DNA from: Nymphaea colorata
Lineage: Eukaryota; Streptophyta; Magnoliopsida; Nymphaeales; Nymphaeaceae
Assembly (NCBI RefSeq): GCF_008831285.2
Contig: NC_045146.1
Span: 5,220,972 to 5,284,971, forward strand
Length of the DNA: 64,000 nt
Direction of reading: 5' to 3'
The notes under the pieces were generated by a model. The model had not been told where the DNA came from. It saw nothing but the letters and a program-made list of their open reading frames with translations, and ran no database searches. Below are positions 1 through 31,914 of this stretch, in pieces (position 1 is the first letter of the stretch; each line of letters opens with the position of its first letter). The translations under genes and the position numbers were made by a program.

Positions 1-2
1 TG

Positions 3-3000
3 TACTCCTGTGTTGAAGCAGAATAACAGAGAAGGCTGGTTACAAATGAGGGCAAGAGGGATCTCGTGCCCTATCATGAGAGATCCGCTCTTGTGAGTCG
101 TGGTCCAGGAGGCCCGACCAGATCTCTTCGCAGATGCACTTACTGCAAGAAAACTGGTTATACAGTGGATTATTGTTGGAATCTTCATCTAGAGAAAAAG
201 GGAAACAAAGGGAGGTCTTCTATTGGGAAGATGCTTGTGTCTGAGGTGCCCAAATCCAGTGGAGAAAAAGTCTCCATTTCTGCTGACCAGCTTTGTGAAC
301 TGAGGGCCTACTTGGGTCGGATTGATGTCAACCATGCCGAGACACCAGATGAGACAAAGGCTAATCATGCTCTTGCAGTTATTGGCGATACAAGTAACTC
401 TTATGTGGGGAAATGGATTGTGGATAGTGGTGCCACTCACCACATGACAGGTAACCCAAAATTATTTCATGAATATAAGTTTTCTTCGGGAAGGGAATGA
501 ATTTCTCTCGCAGATGGTTCCTCTACTGTTGTGGCAGGCGAAGGGACTTTGTCCTTGTTGAACAAATTTCATGTGCGGGGAGCATTACATGTCCCCCAGT
601 TTCCATTAAATCTCTTGTCAGTTAGTAAACTTACTAAATAGCTGAACTGTAAACTCATTTTTTCTGCCAACCGTTGTGTTTTGCAGGACTTGGTGACAGG
701 GAAGAGGATTGGGATTGTTTTGGCGTCTGATGGCTTATATTGTCTTCCCATACATGTGGCTACAACTCTTGTGACAGCGATCAGCAAGAGAGAGAAACGA
801 AGAGAAGATTGTCTTCAGTCCTTCTTGTACTGGCATGAACGTTTTGGATATTTACCTTTTGGGATTTTGAAACAATTGTTCCCCGATTGGTGTTCTTCTT
901 TGAATTTGTCTTTGATTTCCTGTGATGTGTGTCAGTTTGCCAAACATGTGAGGGCTTCATACCCTATTTCTACTAGTTGTGTTAATGAAGCTTTTTCCTT
1001 GGTTCACTCGGATGTGTGGGGGCTTTTGGGAATTCATACCCGTCAAGGTTTTCAATACTTTATCACTTTTATTGATGACTTCTCTCAGGCTACCTTTGTG
1101 TACTTGTTAAAAGATCGCAGTGAGGTTCCTCATATCATAGAGACCTTCATTCTTCTTGTGCATACTCAATATGGTGGAACTATTAAAACCTTTCGGTCCA
1201 ATAATACCCGTGAGTATATGTGTCAGTCGGTTGAGGATTTTCTTCGAAAAATGGGGATTGTTCATGAGACGTCCTGTAGTTATATCCCCCCACAAAATGG
1301 GGTGGCTGAAAGGAAAAATCGCCAGCTTCTTAATGTCACCAGGGCCCTTCTGTTTCAGAGAAATCTTCCTAAACACTATTGAGGTGATGCAGTTCTTACT
1401 AGTGCGTATCTCATCAATCGCATGCCCAGTCGTGTTCTGAATGGTCGGACTCCCCATTCGTTACTCCCTGGTAGTCGTCAACCATTTCTACTCCCCCCTC
1501 GTGTTTTTGGCTGTGTGTGTTTTATACATAATCACAGTCCCAATATTAAGAAACTTGATCCCAGGTCTATCAAAGGTGTGTTTGTTGGGTATTCCCCTAC
1601 TCAGAAAGGATACAGATGTATTGACCCCATCACTGGCCGAGTCTATGTTACGAGGGATGTTACCTTCTTGGAACATGCCTCTTACTTTGGTGAGAATCCT
1701 CTTCAGGGGGAGAAGTCTGTGGTTAGGGAAGAATATTCTCAGAGCCAGGAGCTTCAATTTACAGATTTCTTGGACTACAGGAAAGCAGAATCTCGCACTG
1801 TGGTTGATGTGCCTGAGAAGGAGGAAGGGTGTGACACTGAGAAGGAAGGCCATCGTTTGTTTGGACAGGTCTATTCTAGACGAGATGCTCGGACAGAGGA
1901 GGTGATTTGTGGTGCGAAATCTACTTCCAATCCCAATGCCACTCCTTCCCTGGATGAACCAAGTCCGACCTTGAAGACTCAAGATGAGGTTGAAAAACCA
2001 AATGAAGATCTTCCCATTGCCCTGAGAAAGGGTGTGAGGTCATGTACTCAACACCCTATTGATAATTTTGTATCTTATTTCAGACTTGGTAAGAATTACA
2101 AGTGCTTTGTTTCTTCTCTTTCTTTGGCTGTGATTCCCAGGACCGTTGTTGAAGCTCAAAGTGATTCCAAGTGGGCTGATGCTATGAATGAAAAAATGGA
2201 AGCCTTGAGAAGAAACATGACATGGGAGGTTGTGAAGATTCCTGAGGCGGCTCACTTGGTTGGATCCAAATGGGTGTATACCATCAAGTACAATCCAGAT
2301 GAGAGTGTTGAAAGGTATAAAAGCTCGTCTTCTGGCCAAAAGGTTTAGCCAAAAACATGAGATTGATTACTTGGAGACCTTTGCTACTGTTGCGAAAATG
2401 AAGACAGTCAGAGTTGTTATATCCCTAGTTGTGATGAAGGAGTGGAAGATGTACCAACTAGATGTTAAGAATGCTTTCCTCAATGGTGACCTCGAAGAAG
2501 AAGTATATATGCATATGCCTCCAGAATATGAAGAACCAGAGAAATGTTGTAAGCTGAAAAAGGCCTTATATGGCCTCAAGCAGTCACCCAAAACATGGTT
2601 CGAACGACTGAGACGAGTAATGCAATGTCATGGGTACAAACAAGGGAATAGAGACCACACTCTATTCGTGAAGAAAAAGGAGGGCAGAGTCACTCTTTTA
2701 CTTGTCTATATGGATGACATGATTGTCACAGGTAATGATGAGAAGGAGATCATCAAGTTAAAAGGGTTACTGGCTACGGAATTTGATCTCAAGGACCTTA
2801 GCAAGCTGATGTATTTTCTTGGTATTGAGATTGCTAGATCGAGTACTAGTCTTGTGCTAAACCAAAAGAAATACACATTAGATCTGTTGGAAGAGACTGG
2901 TAAGTTGGGGTGTAGACCTGCTTCCACCCCACTTGACACCGGGCACAAGTTGAGTCTTAGGGATGGAGAGCTGCTCTGTGAAGAAGCTAAGGGAAGTTAT

Positions 3001-3681
3001 CAACGTCTGGTTGGAAAGTTGATTTACCTTACCCTCACGAGACCTGATATCACTTTCGCGGTAAATGTATTGAGTCAATTCATGTATGCTCATACTGATG
3101 CACATCTAAAGGCTGTGGACAGAGTATTATGTTACTTGAAGAGAAATCCTGGTAAAGTACTCTTGTATGTAAAACAAGAGAATGTAGAGGTCGAGGGGTA
3201 TTCCGATGCAGACTGGACAAGTTGTGTTGATACCAGACGGTCTACTATAAGGTACTGTGTCTACCTGGGAGGAAACCTTGTAGTATGGGGGAGCAAGAGA
3301 CATGATGTATGTTCTCGATCTAGTGCAGAGGCAGAATATAGAGCCGTTGCTATGGGAGTGTCAGAGTTACTATGGTTGAAAATATTGCTGACTGATATTG
3401 GAATAGAGATTGAAGGACCTATGAAGATTTACTGTGATAACAAGTCTGCAATCAATCTAGCCAACAACCCTGTTCTACACGACAGAACCAAGCATGTTGA
3501 GATTGATCGCCACTTTATTCGTGAAAGAATTGATGCTAAAGAGTTAATCCTTCCTTTCATGAAGTCTGAAGACCAAACCGCTGATGCTCTGACAAAGGCT
3601 CTATCCTCAACTTCGTTCGAGAGGAATGTATCCAAGTTGGGCATGTTTGATATGTATGCTCAACTTGAGAAGGAGTGTTGA
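3..3681 (+). mobile_element. Copia element 1, degenerate internal region (gag-pol, 5' end outside window)
   Basis: Ty1/copia polyprotein remnant that enters from the left edge. In order it shows the end of Gag, a zinc knuckle near 138-180 (CTYC...C, with Tyr where the family has His), the protease site WIVDSGATHHMT near 411-450, integrase (HSDVWG near 1005; NGVAERKN near 1300), reverse transcriptase from about 2260 (LLVYMDDM near 2700, a YMDD version of YVDD), and RNase H to the stop at 3679-3681. It is broken by in-frame stops at 24-26, 498-500 and about 1381, and by a frameshift near 2320 inside RT. The second acidic residue of the integrase triad is changed (RSNN where RSDN is usual). It is a dead copy, although the RT/RNase H half (2260-3681) is still open for 473 codons. 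Confidence 0.9.
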
Positions 3682-3921
3682 CGGATATTGGTGTACGGGT
3701 CCAGGTCTGGACCCGATCCAATATGTCCTAATTAGGGCATACTTATATCATTGTAACCCTAATCTTTAAGGTTAATGGAATCTTAAGAAAGAGAGAGTTT
3801 GGCGGCTAGTGGGCACCAGCTCCTCCTCATCCGTGGTTTTTTTCCTCTTGTTGAGGGTTTTTCCACGTTACATCGTGTTCCTCGTTTTCTCTTTCTCTGT
3901 GTTCGTGTTTCTATAGCTCTC
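3676..3921 (+). repeat. 3' LTR of Copia element 1
   Basis: The LTR opens with TGTTGACGG directly after a short purine tract (GAGAAGGAG) and overlaps the RNase H stop codon. It holds the usual tail of stop-rich, T-rich sequence and appears to end at ...CTCTCA at about 3921, where the Gag of the next element begins. The 5' partner lies outside the window, so the exact right end and the target duplication cannot be confirmed. Confidence 0.6.
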
Positions 3922-6900
3922 ATGGAGGATTGCAAAATTTCAATCGAAGGAGGAAGTTATTATGCTCCATACAAACTTGATGGAACCAATTATATGTTAT
4001 GGCTAAAATGCTTGGAAATGCATATCAAAGGAAAATATCTATGGGGCTTCATAAGAGGTACGTCTATCCCTCCTTCTCTTACGTTAACCAAAGTAGAAGA
4101 TGAGATCGAGAAACAACTAGATGGAGAGGAAAGACAAAATGCCATAAATGAATATTACAAAAAATTAGACGATTGGGAAACCAAAAATTCTAGGATTAAA
4201 GAATGAATTTATGGGAGTATTGAACCTAGGATTGCTCAAAATCATAAGTATTATGAAAAAGCTAGTGAAGTTTGAGAATATCTCAAGGGAATGTTTACTC
4301 AAAAAGATATGGCCCGTAAGTATCTTTTGATTCAAAAGGCCCAAAATATCAAACAAGGAGAAGCGCGTCACATAAGACCTAGTTGTCCAAAGTTGAACAA
4401 TAATGAAGGACAATCTCAAAATCATGGAGGAAATCTTTTCAAAGGAGGAACTTCATATCCTCAAGGAGGGCAACACAACCGGGGAATTTCTTATCCTCAA
4501 GGTGGACAACACAACATTAGACAATTTGATCAAAGAATGCAAATGTTGCAAGTGAATGATGTGATCTTTCATCAATCTCCACAACGTTGAATCAAATCAT
4601 GACGGCCCTTCAACCTATGATCAAGGAGTCAAATTCCGAAGCACTAGCAACAACCGCATCCATCTCCAACACTCCCGGTATGTTTTCTTGGCTTTTAGAT
4701 TTCGATGCATCTTTTCATATGACACCAAATATATCATCTTTGACCAATTTTGAACAAACAAGAAAAGAATCAAATGTAGTTACCGCTGATGGTACTTCTT
4801 TGAGTGTTAAAGGGATTGAGAATTTTGAAAAAGAATTTGGAAAACAAAAATTTTTTGTTCCAAAAGTTAGTTATGTCCCTAAACTTAATCTTAACGTACT
4901 TTCTGTGTCACAAATCTCAGATCTTGATTTTGACGTAGTTTTCTCATCAAATAAATGTTTGGTGCAGGATCACTAAACCGGGAGATTGATTGAGGAAGGT
5001 TTTAGAAAAGGAGACCTCTACTACATGGACAATTTATGTATCCCCAAAGAAAAATTTTGTCACTATGTCGAAAATGTGAACATCAATGTTTGGCACCAAA
5101 GATTAGGTCATCCAAACATTAGAAAATTGTCTATGATGAGCCATATCAAGGACATTTGTATTGAAAACTTTAAATGTAATGATTGCATACATGGAAAAAT
5201 GAAATCCTTATCTTTTAGACAAAGAAACTTCTTCTCTTCTTTGCCTTTTGAGCTTGTTCATTCCGATGTATGGGGACCATCTCCTATCATGTCAAAAAGA
5301 GGATTGTCATATTATGTAATCTTTGTTGATGATTTCACTAGGTATTATTGGATATATTTTCTAAGATATAAATATGAAGTTTTTGAGATATTTAAAAATT
5401 TTCACAAGTTGGTACAAACACAATTTAATACCAAATTAAAAATTTTAAGGACTGATTCTGGGAGAGAATATATTTCAAATGAGTTCAAAAGATATTTGAC
5501 AAACTATGGTACAGTTAATCAAAAATCATGTCCAAGAATACCTCAACAAAATGGACTTTCTGAAAGAAAACATAGGCACAACAACAAGAACTCTTCTTAT
5601 TGCCAAAAATGTGCCTAAAAACTTTTGGGCTGAAACAGCTCTTGCTTCTGTTTATCTCATAAACAGATTGCCTTCAAAAGTTTTTAAACAATACAACCCC
5701 ATTTGGAAAATTATTTAAGTATGAACCCGATTTTAATAGACTTCGTGTTTTTGGATGCAAATGCTTTGTTCTTAATGACAAGGCTGATAAACTAAGTTCA
5801 AAAGTTGTTGAATGTGCTTTCATTGGTTATTCTGAGACACAAAAAGGCTACAAATGTTATGATCCAGTCAAAGACAAGATCATAGTTTCAAGAAATGTAA
5901 AGTTTTGTGAAGATGAAAATGGATTTAAAAATTGTAGAGGGTCACAACACAACAATGATTATTCATTTTTATTTAAATATCTCTCTCAATGTGATGATGA
6001 AATGCATAATGTTGATGGTAGTAACACTGATGATAATGATAGCAGAGTAGCCAATGATATAATCACATATCATAGAAGAAACCAGCAATAAGATGTTGGT
6101 GAGGAAGAATATCATGAGACTAGTGATCTCCAACCAACTCCAACTCCAAGTGAGGAAAACCTTAGAAGATCCACTAGAAATGTAAGACAACTCAATAGGT
6201 TTGTATCATATGAAACTGTTACCCCAACACATAGAGCTAGAATTAATGTCATTCATTCTCACTTTGAACCTTCTACGTTTAATGAAGCCTCCAAATATAT
6301 TGAGTGGAAGAATGCCATGTTAGAAGAATTAGATGCTTTGAGAAAAGCCCAAACTTGGGAAATACAAGATTTACCCATAGGGAAAAAGACTATTGGATGC
6401 AAGTGGGTATACAAGGTGAAAACTAAAAGCGATGTATCTCTAGAGAGATATAAAGCAAGGCTTGTTGCCAAAGGATGCGCTCAAGAATATGGTATTGACT
6501 ATGAGAAAACATTTGCCCCTGTAGCTAGAACGACTACTGTTAGGACATTTATTGCTTTAGCATCTATTAAAAACTAGAATATCTATCAAATGGATGTTAA
6601 AAATGCTTTTTTAAATGGAGATCTTATGAAAGAAGTCTATATGAAAATTCCACCAGGGCTGTCAGTTTCTCAAGGGAAAGTTCTTAGACTTAAGAAGACT
6701 CTTTATGGCCTCAGACAAGCTTCTAAAGCTTGGTTTGACTGTTTTAACTCTGTTATTTTTTATTATGGGTTTCATTCTTGCTTAACTAACACTGCCTTGT
6801 TTGTTAAGTATACTACTACAGGTATTATAATTCTTCTACTGTATGTTGATGATATGATTATTACAGGTAGTGATAAGGAAGGTATTAAAGAATGTAAGAA

Positions 6901-7786
6901 ATTACTACAAGAAACTTTTGAAATGAAAGATTTAGGTTGTCTAACGTATTTTTTGGGTATTGAGGTTGCATATTCTACTAGAGGATATTTTTTGTCACAA
7001 ACTAAGTTTGTTGCAGAGATCATTGATAAATCAGGCATAACAGATGATAAGGTCACAGAAACTCCTGAAGCCGTAGGAAACAAGATGAAGATTGATGATG
7101 GAGTTCCACTTGCCAATCCCACTCCTTACCGACAACTTGTGGGATCCTTCATGTATCTTAGCATCACTCGGCCAGACACTGCTCATGCAGTTCATACTGC
7201 GACTCAGTTTCAACATGCTCCATCAACCGTTCATATGGGAGCTGTTCTTCGTATCATTAGATATATTAAGGGAACAATAAATAAGGGAGTATTTATGTCT
7301 TCCTCTTCCTCCTTGAACTTGATTGCTTATACTGATGCTGATTGGGAAGGACATCCAAATGATAGACACTCAACTACTGGATTTTGTGTTTTTCTAGGGG
7401 AATCACTCATCTCATGGAAGCGCAAAAAGCAACAGAAAGTCTCACTATCCTCTACTGAACCTGAATATTGAGCCATGACTTCTACAACTATGGAAATTGT
7501 CTGGCTTCGCCAAATGCTCCTCGATATGAGAACAAGGATAGAAGAACCCACTGATTTATGCTGCGACAACAAGAGTTCTATCTACATTGCGAAGAATCAA
7601 ACATTCCATGAACGAACAAAGCATATAGAGATAGACTGTCACTATGTTTGTGAAGAATTTTTGAAGAAGGCTATCAAGCTTCCATATGTCTTCTCCAAGT
7701 TCCAGCTGACTGATTTATTCACAAAGCCCCTATGTTCTCCCATATTCAACTTTCTTTTAGATAAACTCTCGGTGATAACACCATAA
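3921..7786 (+). mobile_element. Copia element 2, degenerate internal region
   Basis: Second plus-strand Copia polyprotein, of a different family from element 1. Gag starts at 3921 (MEDCKIS...). The protease site near 4690-4730 reads LDFDASFHMT where DSGAS is usual, so the catalytic motif is lost. Integrase follows (WHQRLGHPN near 5090; HSDVWGP near 5265; RTDSGREY near 5450; PQQNGLSERK near 5545), then RT (YVDDM near 6845) and RNase H to the stop at about 7784-7786. Stops or frameshifts lie near 4206, 4275, 4590, 4975, 5580, 5718, 6090, 6577 and 7471. No 5' LTR or primer site precedes it; the Gag abuts the LTR of element 1. The nearest relative in the window is the minus-strand X1/X2 pair at 48.6-58.7 kb. 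Confidence 0.9.
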
Positions 7787-7797
7787 GTGTAAGGGGG

Positions 7798-8196
7798 TGT
7801 TAAGAAATATGATTTCTTATTGTTGTTATCTCTTAATTAGGTATTATCTTAGTTAAGAGTTAGTTTAGGATTAGTTAGGATTTAGTTTAGGATTTAGTTT
7901 ATTTCTTTCTTTTCTTTTTATTTTTTATTTTTTATTTTTTATTTTATTACTGCCAAACTAGCCGTTGGCAGTTCCAACAGCCCTATTAAGAGACGTTGGA
8001 AGTAGCTCAACGGCTAGTTCAGCTCCACTCTTCTTATTCCCTCTTGTATATATTCATGTAACAGTCTTTGTAAAGATATGTTGTGTTTTACAACCTTCAT
8101 ATGTTATATTGAATCAGTTTTATCCTTCCTCACTTGGCCTTAGTGCCTCTTTATTGCTAAATACATATTTTGTGACTGTTATAGTCACTTTTTACA
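7798..8196 (+). repeat. 3' LTR of Copia element 2
   Basis: Starts TGTTAAGAAATATG directly after the polypurine tract AAGGGGG (7791-7797) and ends ...TTTTTACA at 8196, about 399 bp. It contains a T-rich block and an inverted pair of AACGGCTAGTT-like segments (about 7960-8015). The same pair occurs in the LTR at 48639-49121, supporting a family link. Confidence 0.75.
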
Positions 8197-8202
8197 CGAT
8201 TA

Positions 8203-8262
8203 TGCCCGAGGCCCGATACTTCATCGGCCCGGCCCGGCCCGATGCCCAGCCCTAGAGGTGAT
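8203..8262. repeat. Possible hAT-type transposon end (fragment)
   Basis: Short GC-rich stretch with alternating GGCCC units. Read on the minus strand it begins CTAGGGCTGGGCATCGG, resembling the sub-terminal part of many plant hAT elements. No partner end or target duplication is visible, so this is a weak call. Confidence 0.2.
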
Positions 8263-8264
8263 AT

Positions 8265-8818
8265 AAGCAATGAGAGATTGATCATGAGCCATCACATCTC
8301 ATATTCAGGATTGATTTCTGCAATGGTCTCTTGAACTTGCCCTGCAGCATTCTTCACCTCTCGCATAATCCATTCAGGTGGCGCAGGTGTGGTGCCATTG
8401 AGATGTCCATAGAGACGATGACTTTTGATGAACGGGACTATTTGACGTTTCCATGTCAAATAATTAGTATGATTTGGCTTTTGTAAGATGAGTTGGGAGA
8501 GGAACTTGGACGACATGATGTTGGAATTGCGGTCGGGATCCATAGATGCAATAATCAGAAAATAGAGAGAAAATAGAAATTTTGAGATTAGGGTTAGGTG
8601 GCCGACGGTAGGAAAGATTAGGGCAGACAGTAGGATTAGGGCAGACAGTAGGGTTAGGGCAGACGGTAGGATTAGGGCAGAAAATTTGGGGATTAGGGTT
8701 AGGGAAACAATTTGGGGACTAGGCCAGAAAATAGAGATTTGAGAATTAGGGCAGAAAAGAAACAAAGATTAGGGTAGAATTAAAGATTCTTACCGGACAT
8801 TCTCAGTGGCAAAACCCT
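8265..8818 (-). mobile_element. Copia element 3, leader and truncated gag (minus strand)
   Basis: Reading leftward from the primer site at 8830 there is an untranslated leader, then a Gag start whose likely ATG is near 8540 (MDPDRNS...). The Copia Gag signature follows (NYLTWKRQIVPFIKSH, LYGHLNGT). The reading frame stays open to about 8292 and then stops; protease, integrase and RT are missing. The leader carries three direct 18-bp units at 8618-8671. The element is therefore a 5' fragment: LTR, PBS, leader and the first third of Gag. Confidence 0.75.
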
Positions 8819-8830
8819 GCTCTGATACCA
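8819..8830 (-). promoter_or_regulatory. Primer binding site of Copia element 3
   Basis: On the minus strand this reads TGGTATCAGAGC, complementary to the 3' end of initiator Met tRNA. It lies directly next to the LTR end at 8831. This fixes both the orientation and the LTR boundary. Confidence 0.9.
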
Positions 8831-9113
8831 TGTAAGATTTTGATATCTAATACCAAACCACCGAATGAAGTTAGATGCAAGAGGAGGAAGAGAGAAATGG
8901 GCTGCACGTCCAAGCAAGAGAGATGAAAGAGAGCAGCAACAAATGACGTCTGCCTCTTGTTATCATTATATACTAATCACGATTTAGGGTACATTATAAA
9001 ACACACAAAATAACATTAAGATTTACAAGTATGCCACCGCCCATGATGTGTTGGGCCTGTGGATCAAATGGGTCGGGTCTGGGTGACCCGATCCATATTG
9101 TACAAACTTAACA
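8831..9113 (-). repeat. 5' LTR of Copia element 3
   Basis: 283-bp block that starts TGTTAAG and ends CTTACA on the minus strand and abuts the primer binding site. It includes the text rich in GGGTCNGGT seen in many plant Copia LTRs. The other LTR is absent, so no target duplication can be tested. Confidence 0.8.
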
Positions 9114-9264
9114 GGTATTGGTTTTTCCTACTGTATCATGTGGCAAGGTAATTCTCAGATGGGGCTAAAAGATTAGATTATTTAAAAAAAAAGCTGAAAT
9201 AATTCATTTTAGGTATTTAAGTTATTAACATATTTTTTAGATATTAAGGGAGCATATTCCCCAA

Positions 9265-9808
9265 AAAGAGTTGTGCTTCCAAGTAATCTTCTAATACCAT
9301 GGAAATGCAAGCGACAGAATGTATCTCTTCTCAACAGATGCAAAGTACAAGACAATGACACTACTATAAAAGAAGATCGTATAGCTAAGGCATTTGATTC
9401 AGAATAGGAGAACTAGCATTTGTTGATATATCAGAACGCATTGTGATAGTAAGAGTACTATCTATATTACAAGCAATCACAACTTCCATGAGCATACTAA
9501 ACATATTGAGATGAATTTTCCACTATGTCAAAGAACATTATTTAAGGAAGGATATAAATTTCACTGATGACTGATGTTACTTCAAAGTTTCAAATTGATC
9601 AACTTCTTCACTATGGAGCTTTGTCCTTTCATAAATTTCACAAAATTTCAGATGTAATAACATATGTTTGAGGGAAGGTATTAAGAAAGATGTAAAATAC
9701 AACAGTACTTTCTCTATGAATATACTAAATATATGCATGCATATATGTCTTTCCTTGTGTATATAAGTATCTGTGTAAAGTAACACTCGTTGCACATTGA
9801 TTGTGCAC
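9265..9808 (+). mobile_element. Copia remnant: RNase H end plus 3' LTR
   Basis: Heavily decayed plus-strand fragment. Across three frames it shows PWKCKRQN (about 9298), STDAKYK (about 9338), CDSKSTIYI (about 9450), FHEHTKHIEM (about 9485) and HYVKEHYLRKDIN, the order of a Copia RNase H C-terminus. It ends with a stop and a purine tract (GAGGGAAGG near 9670). A candidate LTR then runs from TATTAAG at about 9679 to ...TGCACA at about 9808. At least six stops and two frameshifts are present. Confidence 0.65.
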
Positions 9809-10460
9809 AGGATTTAAGTGTGCTGCCATTTGGTTGTTTGTTTTCCGTTTTTAGGGTTTAAGTGTGCTACCATTCCGATTCTCCATTGCCCTAAAATGAC
9901 TGCATACTAGTTGCTGGCTACTCCAAATAGCTTAGTCACTGGGATGAGCTCATCTGCTAGCCCCTTGTTGTCCTTGTATATGCTGAGTTAACCCATCCCA
10001 TTATGTGTGCCATCAATTGCGAAGCATATTCATTATTTTTACACTATCCTTAGTGCACAAGGGGTGAATGTAGGTGAGTTTTAATCCCCAATTTTGCTAG
10101 TCTTGTTTGTGCTTCTTTTTGAATCTCTGTCTCTGTTGAGTTGAGACTTTCTTACTGTTAATGGTGGATTTTTTCACACTTCTATCCAGGACCAATGCAC
10201 AATAGCTCAATACTGTACAAAAGACTTCTGACCTATCATTATCTGGTTAATCAAGGTCTTTTGTGTTTCATATGTGGTTAATATGTCAAGTAAGAAACCT
10301 ATAATGTGGCTCATTCCTGAGTTTTAGGATGGGAATAAGACACCCCTGTTACGAGTAATGCATTACCAACATGATTATTCTTTAATTATTAGAAATCTTG
10401 TCATTAACAATGAGCAGTCAAAGATAAGCCGACAAGCTAATTTCATTTCATGCCTTGTAC
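9809..10460. other. Non-coding stretch after the last visible exon of gene A
   Basis: AT-rich sequence without a supported gene. On the minus strand it follows the splice donor at 10460 and so is the start of the intron that should lead to the kinase exons. No kinase motif (glycine loop, HRD, DFG) can be read here in any frame. Confidence 0.5.
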
Positions 10461-29928
<19,468 letters not shown>

Positions 29929-30070
29929 TTCTTCCGATCTTTCACCGATTTCCAGTATTTCTCGTGAGAGTGGAGGAGCAGAAGAAGCGAGCAGGTAGCA
30001 ACTGGGAGGAAAGCGAGCTCGCCGTCGCCCGGAAGGGAGAGGAAATGGCTCCTTCCTCGGGATTTTCCCT

Positions 30071-30078
30071 TTATTATA
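30071..30078 (-). promoter_or_regulatory. Candidate TATA box of gene A
   Basis: Minus strand reads TATAATAA inside AATATAATAAAGGG, about 143 bp upstream of the ATG at 29928. The sequence between them is GC-rich and free of minus-strand ATGs, as expected of a 5' UTR. No transcript data support it. Confidence 0.35.
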
Positions 30079-30119
30079 TTAAATTGCTTGTCAAATGTTT
30101 TAGATGCCTAGATCTGTAA

Positions 30120-30753
30120 CGTAATTACACGAAGGTACCCTGAAGTATATCAGCCAGCCCATCAAGCGTGAGGCCCCAATCCAGTTAACAAATATTTTGC
30201 ATGTCTTAATGATGATGGGAGAGTGTATCATGTAGAGCGGACGGTTTTAATTGCTCCCTCAAATAAAAAGGTGGGTGAAGCTAGAATTTTTTTTTTTTTT
30301 TTTTTTTTTTTACATCATCAATTTTTAATTGGCCTTCATGTAGGGACCCTGATTTTAAGACTGCCTGGACCCAAGTTCACCCAAATAAGACATGTAAATT
30401 CAAAATTGTAGATTGCATAGCATATGTCACGGAACCCCACTTATTCTCGATGATCTTATGCTCTATAAGCGTTTTAGAACTAAAAATGAAGAGTGAGAGC
30501 TCATAAAATGGAAACATAAGAGATATGGAACTAAGCTGGAGCAAATGCCAACGGATGGAGAGGTCAACGAGGATGGTAGAGAATGCAGGTTGAATGAAGA
30601 ACCGGATGAAACATACTGATGTGGTCAAAGGTAATAAGGCAACTATTAGCATGAAGGAGTCAAGGTAAAGAAGATAGAGACACATATGCAGGGCATGACA
30701 TGAAAACTAGAGAACTCAACTGGTAAGCAAGTAGCAAAGAGGTAGATGAGGGC
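30120..30753. other. Spacer upstream of gene A, no gene
   Basis: Contains a T run of about 24 at 30288-30311 and otherwise ordinary AT-rich sequence. Open frames here have no recognisable domain. Confidence 0.4.
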
Positions 30754-31056
30754 AGTGCAACTGGGAGGCAAGGCGGCTCACACTTAAGTGGCTTGAGGTT
30801 TGAACAATGTAGTTGCAGTCACACTTTGATGTGTTATTCGTTTGGGCTGCAAATAGTACAATTGGGCGGCAAGGCGGCTCACACTTAAGTGGCTTGAGGT
30901 TTGAACAATGTGGTTGCAGTTACACTTTGATGTGTTATTCTTTTGGGCTGTAAACAGTGCAACTGGGCGGCAAGGCGGCTCACACTTAACTGGCTTAAGG
31001 TTTGAACAATGTGGTTGTAGTTACACTTTGATGTGTTATTCTTTTGGGCTGCAAAT
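30754..31056. repeat. Three tandem copies of a 101-bp unit
   Basis: Units start at 30754, 30855 and 30956 (AGTGCAACTGGG / AGTACAATTGGG / AGTGCAACTGGG), each followed by GGCAAGGCGGCTCACACTTA and ending TTTGGGCTGCAAA-like. Copies differ by only a few bases each. No open frame is shared across the array. Confidence 0.9.
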
Positions 31057-31879
31057 GGTTGTAACCGCAACAAGTGAATTAAAGATGTTTTGTAGGTTCA
31101 AGCCCCCAAGTAAATCAGATCTTTGGAAGCATAAAAGTATGGTTTGCGAAGTTTTACGCCAAAGGTGATTTTCCCCAAATAAGCATTTTAAAAAATGAAT
31201 TTATTTTTAACAATTTTACTTGTGTAAAATGTTTTTTACAAATAAACTTTAAAAGATAACAAATGATGCATTAGAAATTATTAGTCGAATCAATGACATG
31301 ACCCACGGTTAGTGTTTGTGCCTTATTAGAATCTCCCTATATGTATGTGCACGCACAGACACGCGCTACAACAATATTAGAAATAATGACATCACAGTCT
31401 ATGTATGAAATGCCATTTTCCAAACAGATGACAACTTTAAAATTTATCTTATGCACGACAATGAGCAACACTTTTATTGCTCAAATAAATCGTTGCCCAT
31501 ACTTGCTTCCTCAGACACTACTTGTGAACGTACTCAAAGAATCACTCATATCCCTTAATTACGGTTCTGATCCGGTAGTTCCTTCCACAGCATGGTTAGC
31601 ATCTTAATTTTCTGTAATTTTGGTCAATTTTGATGTTCTTTAGATCAATTTTAGATGGAATTTATAAAATAAAAGCATAGTTATCAAAGCACGTGCTTTC
31701 GATGTATAACTCAAATTTTCAAGATCAAATTTTTAAAGCTTCCAAATATTTCATATGCATTAACCAGTATAAGCATGTTGACTCATAGGTTTCTGATTCC
31801 ATAAACCCACTTTCATGTAATTAGATTAACAAAAAAGCACCTCTCAAGTCCAAGTTGTTATTTTTCCAAATGTGTAATG

Positions 31880-31913
31880 GACTGCGCACATACACACACA
31901 CACACACACACAA
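31880..31913. repeat. (CA)n microsatellite
   Basis: About 30 bp of CA repeat directly next to the fold-back element that follows. Confidence 0.85.
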
Positions 31914-31914
31914 T

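Noticed and set aside
8618-8715. Interstitial telomere repeat
   Set aside because: The TTAGGG-like text is part of an 18-bp repeat in a Copia leader; the plant telomere unit TTTAGGG is not tandem here.
9114-10460. Kinase exons of gene A
   Set aside because: I looked for the glycine loop, HRD and DFG motifs on the minus strand and found none; the stretch holds a Copia RNase H remnant and plain intron.
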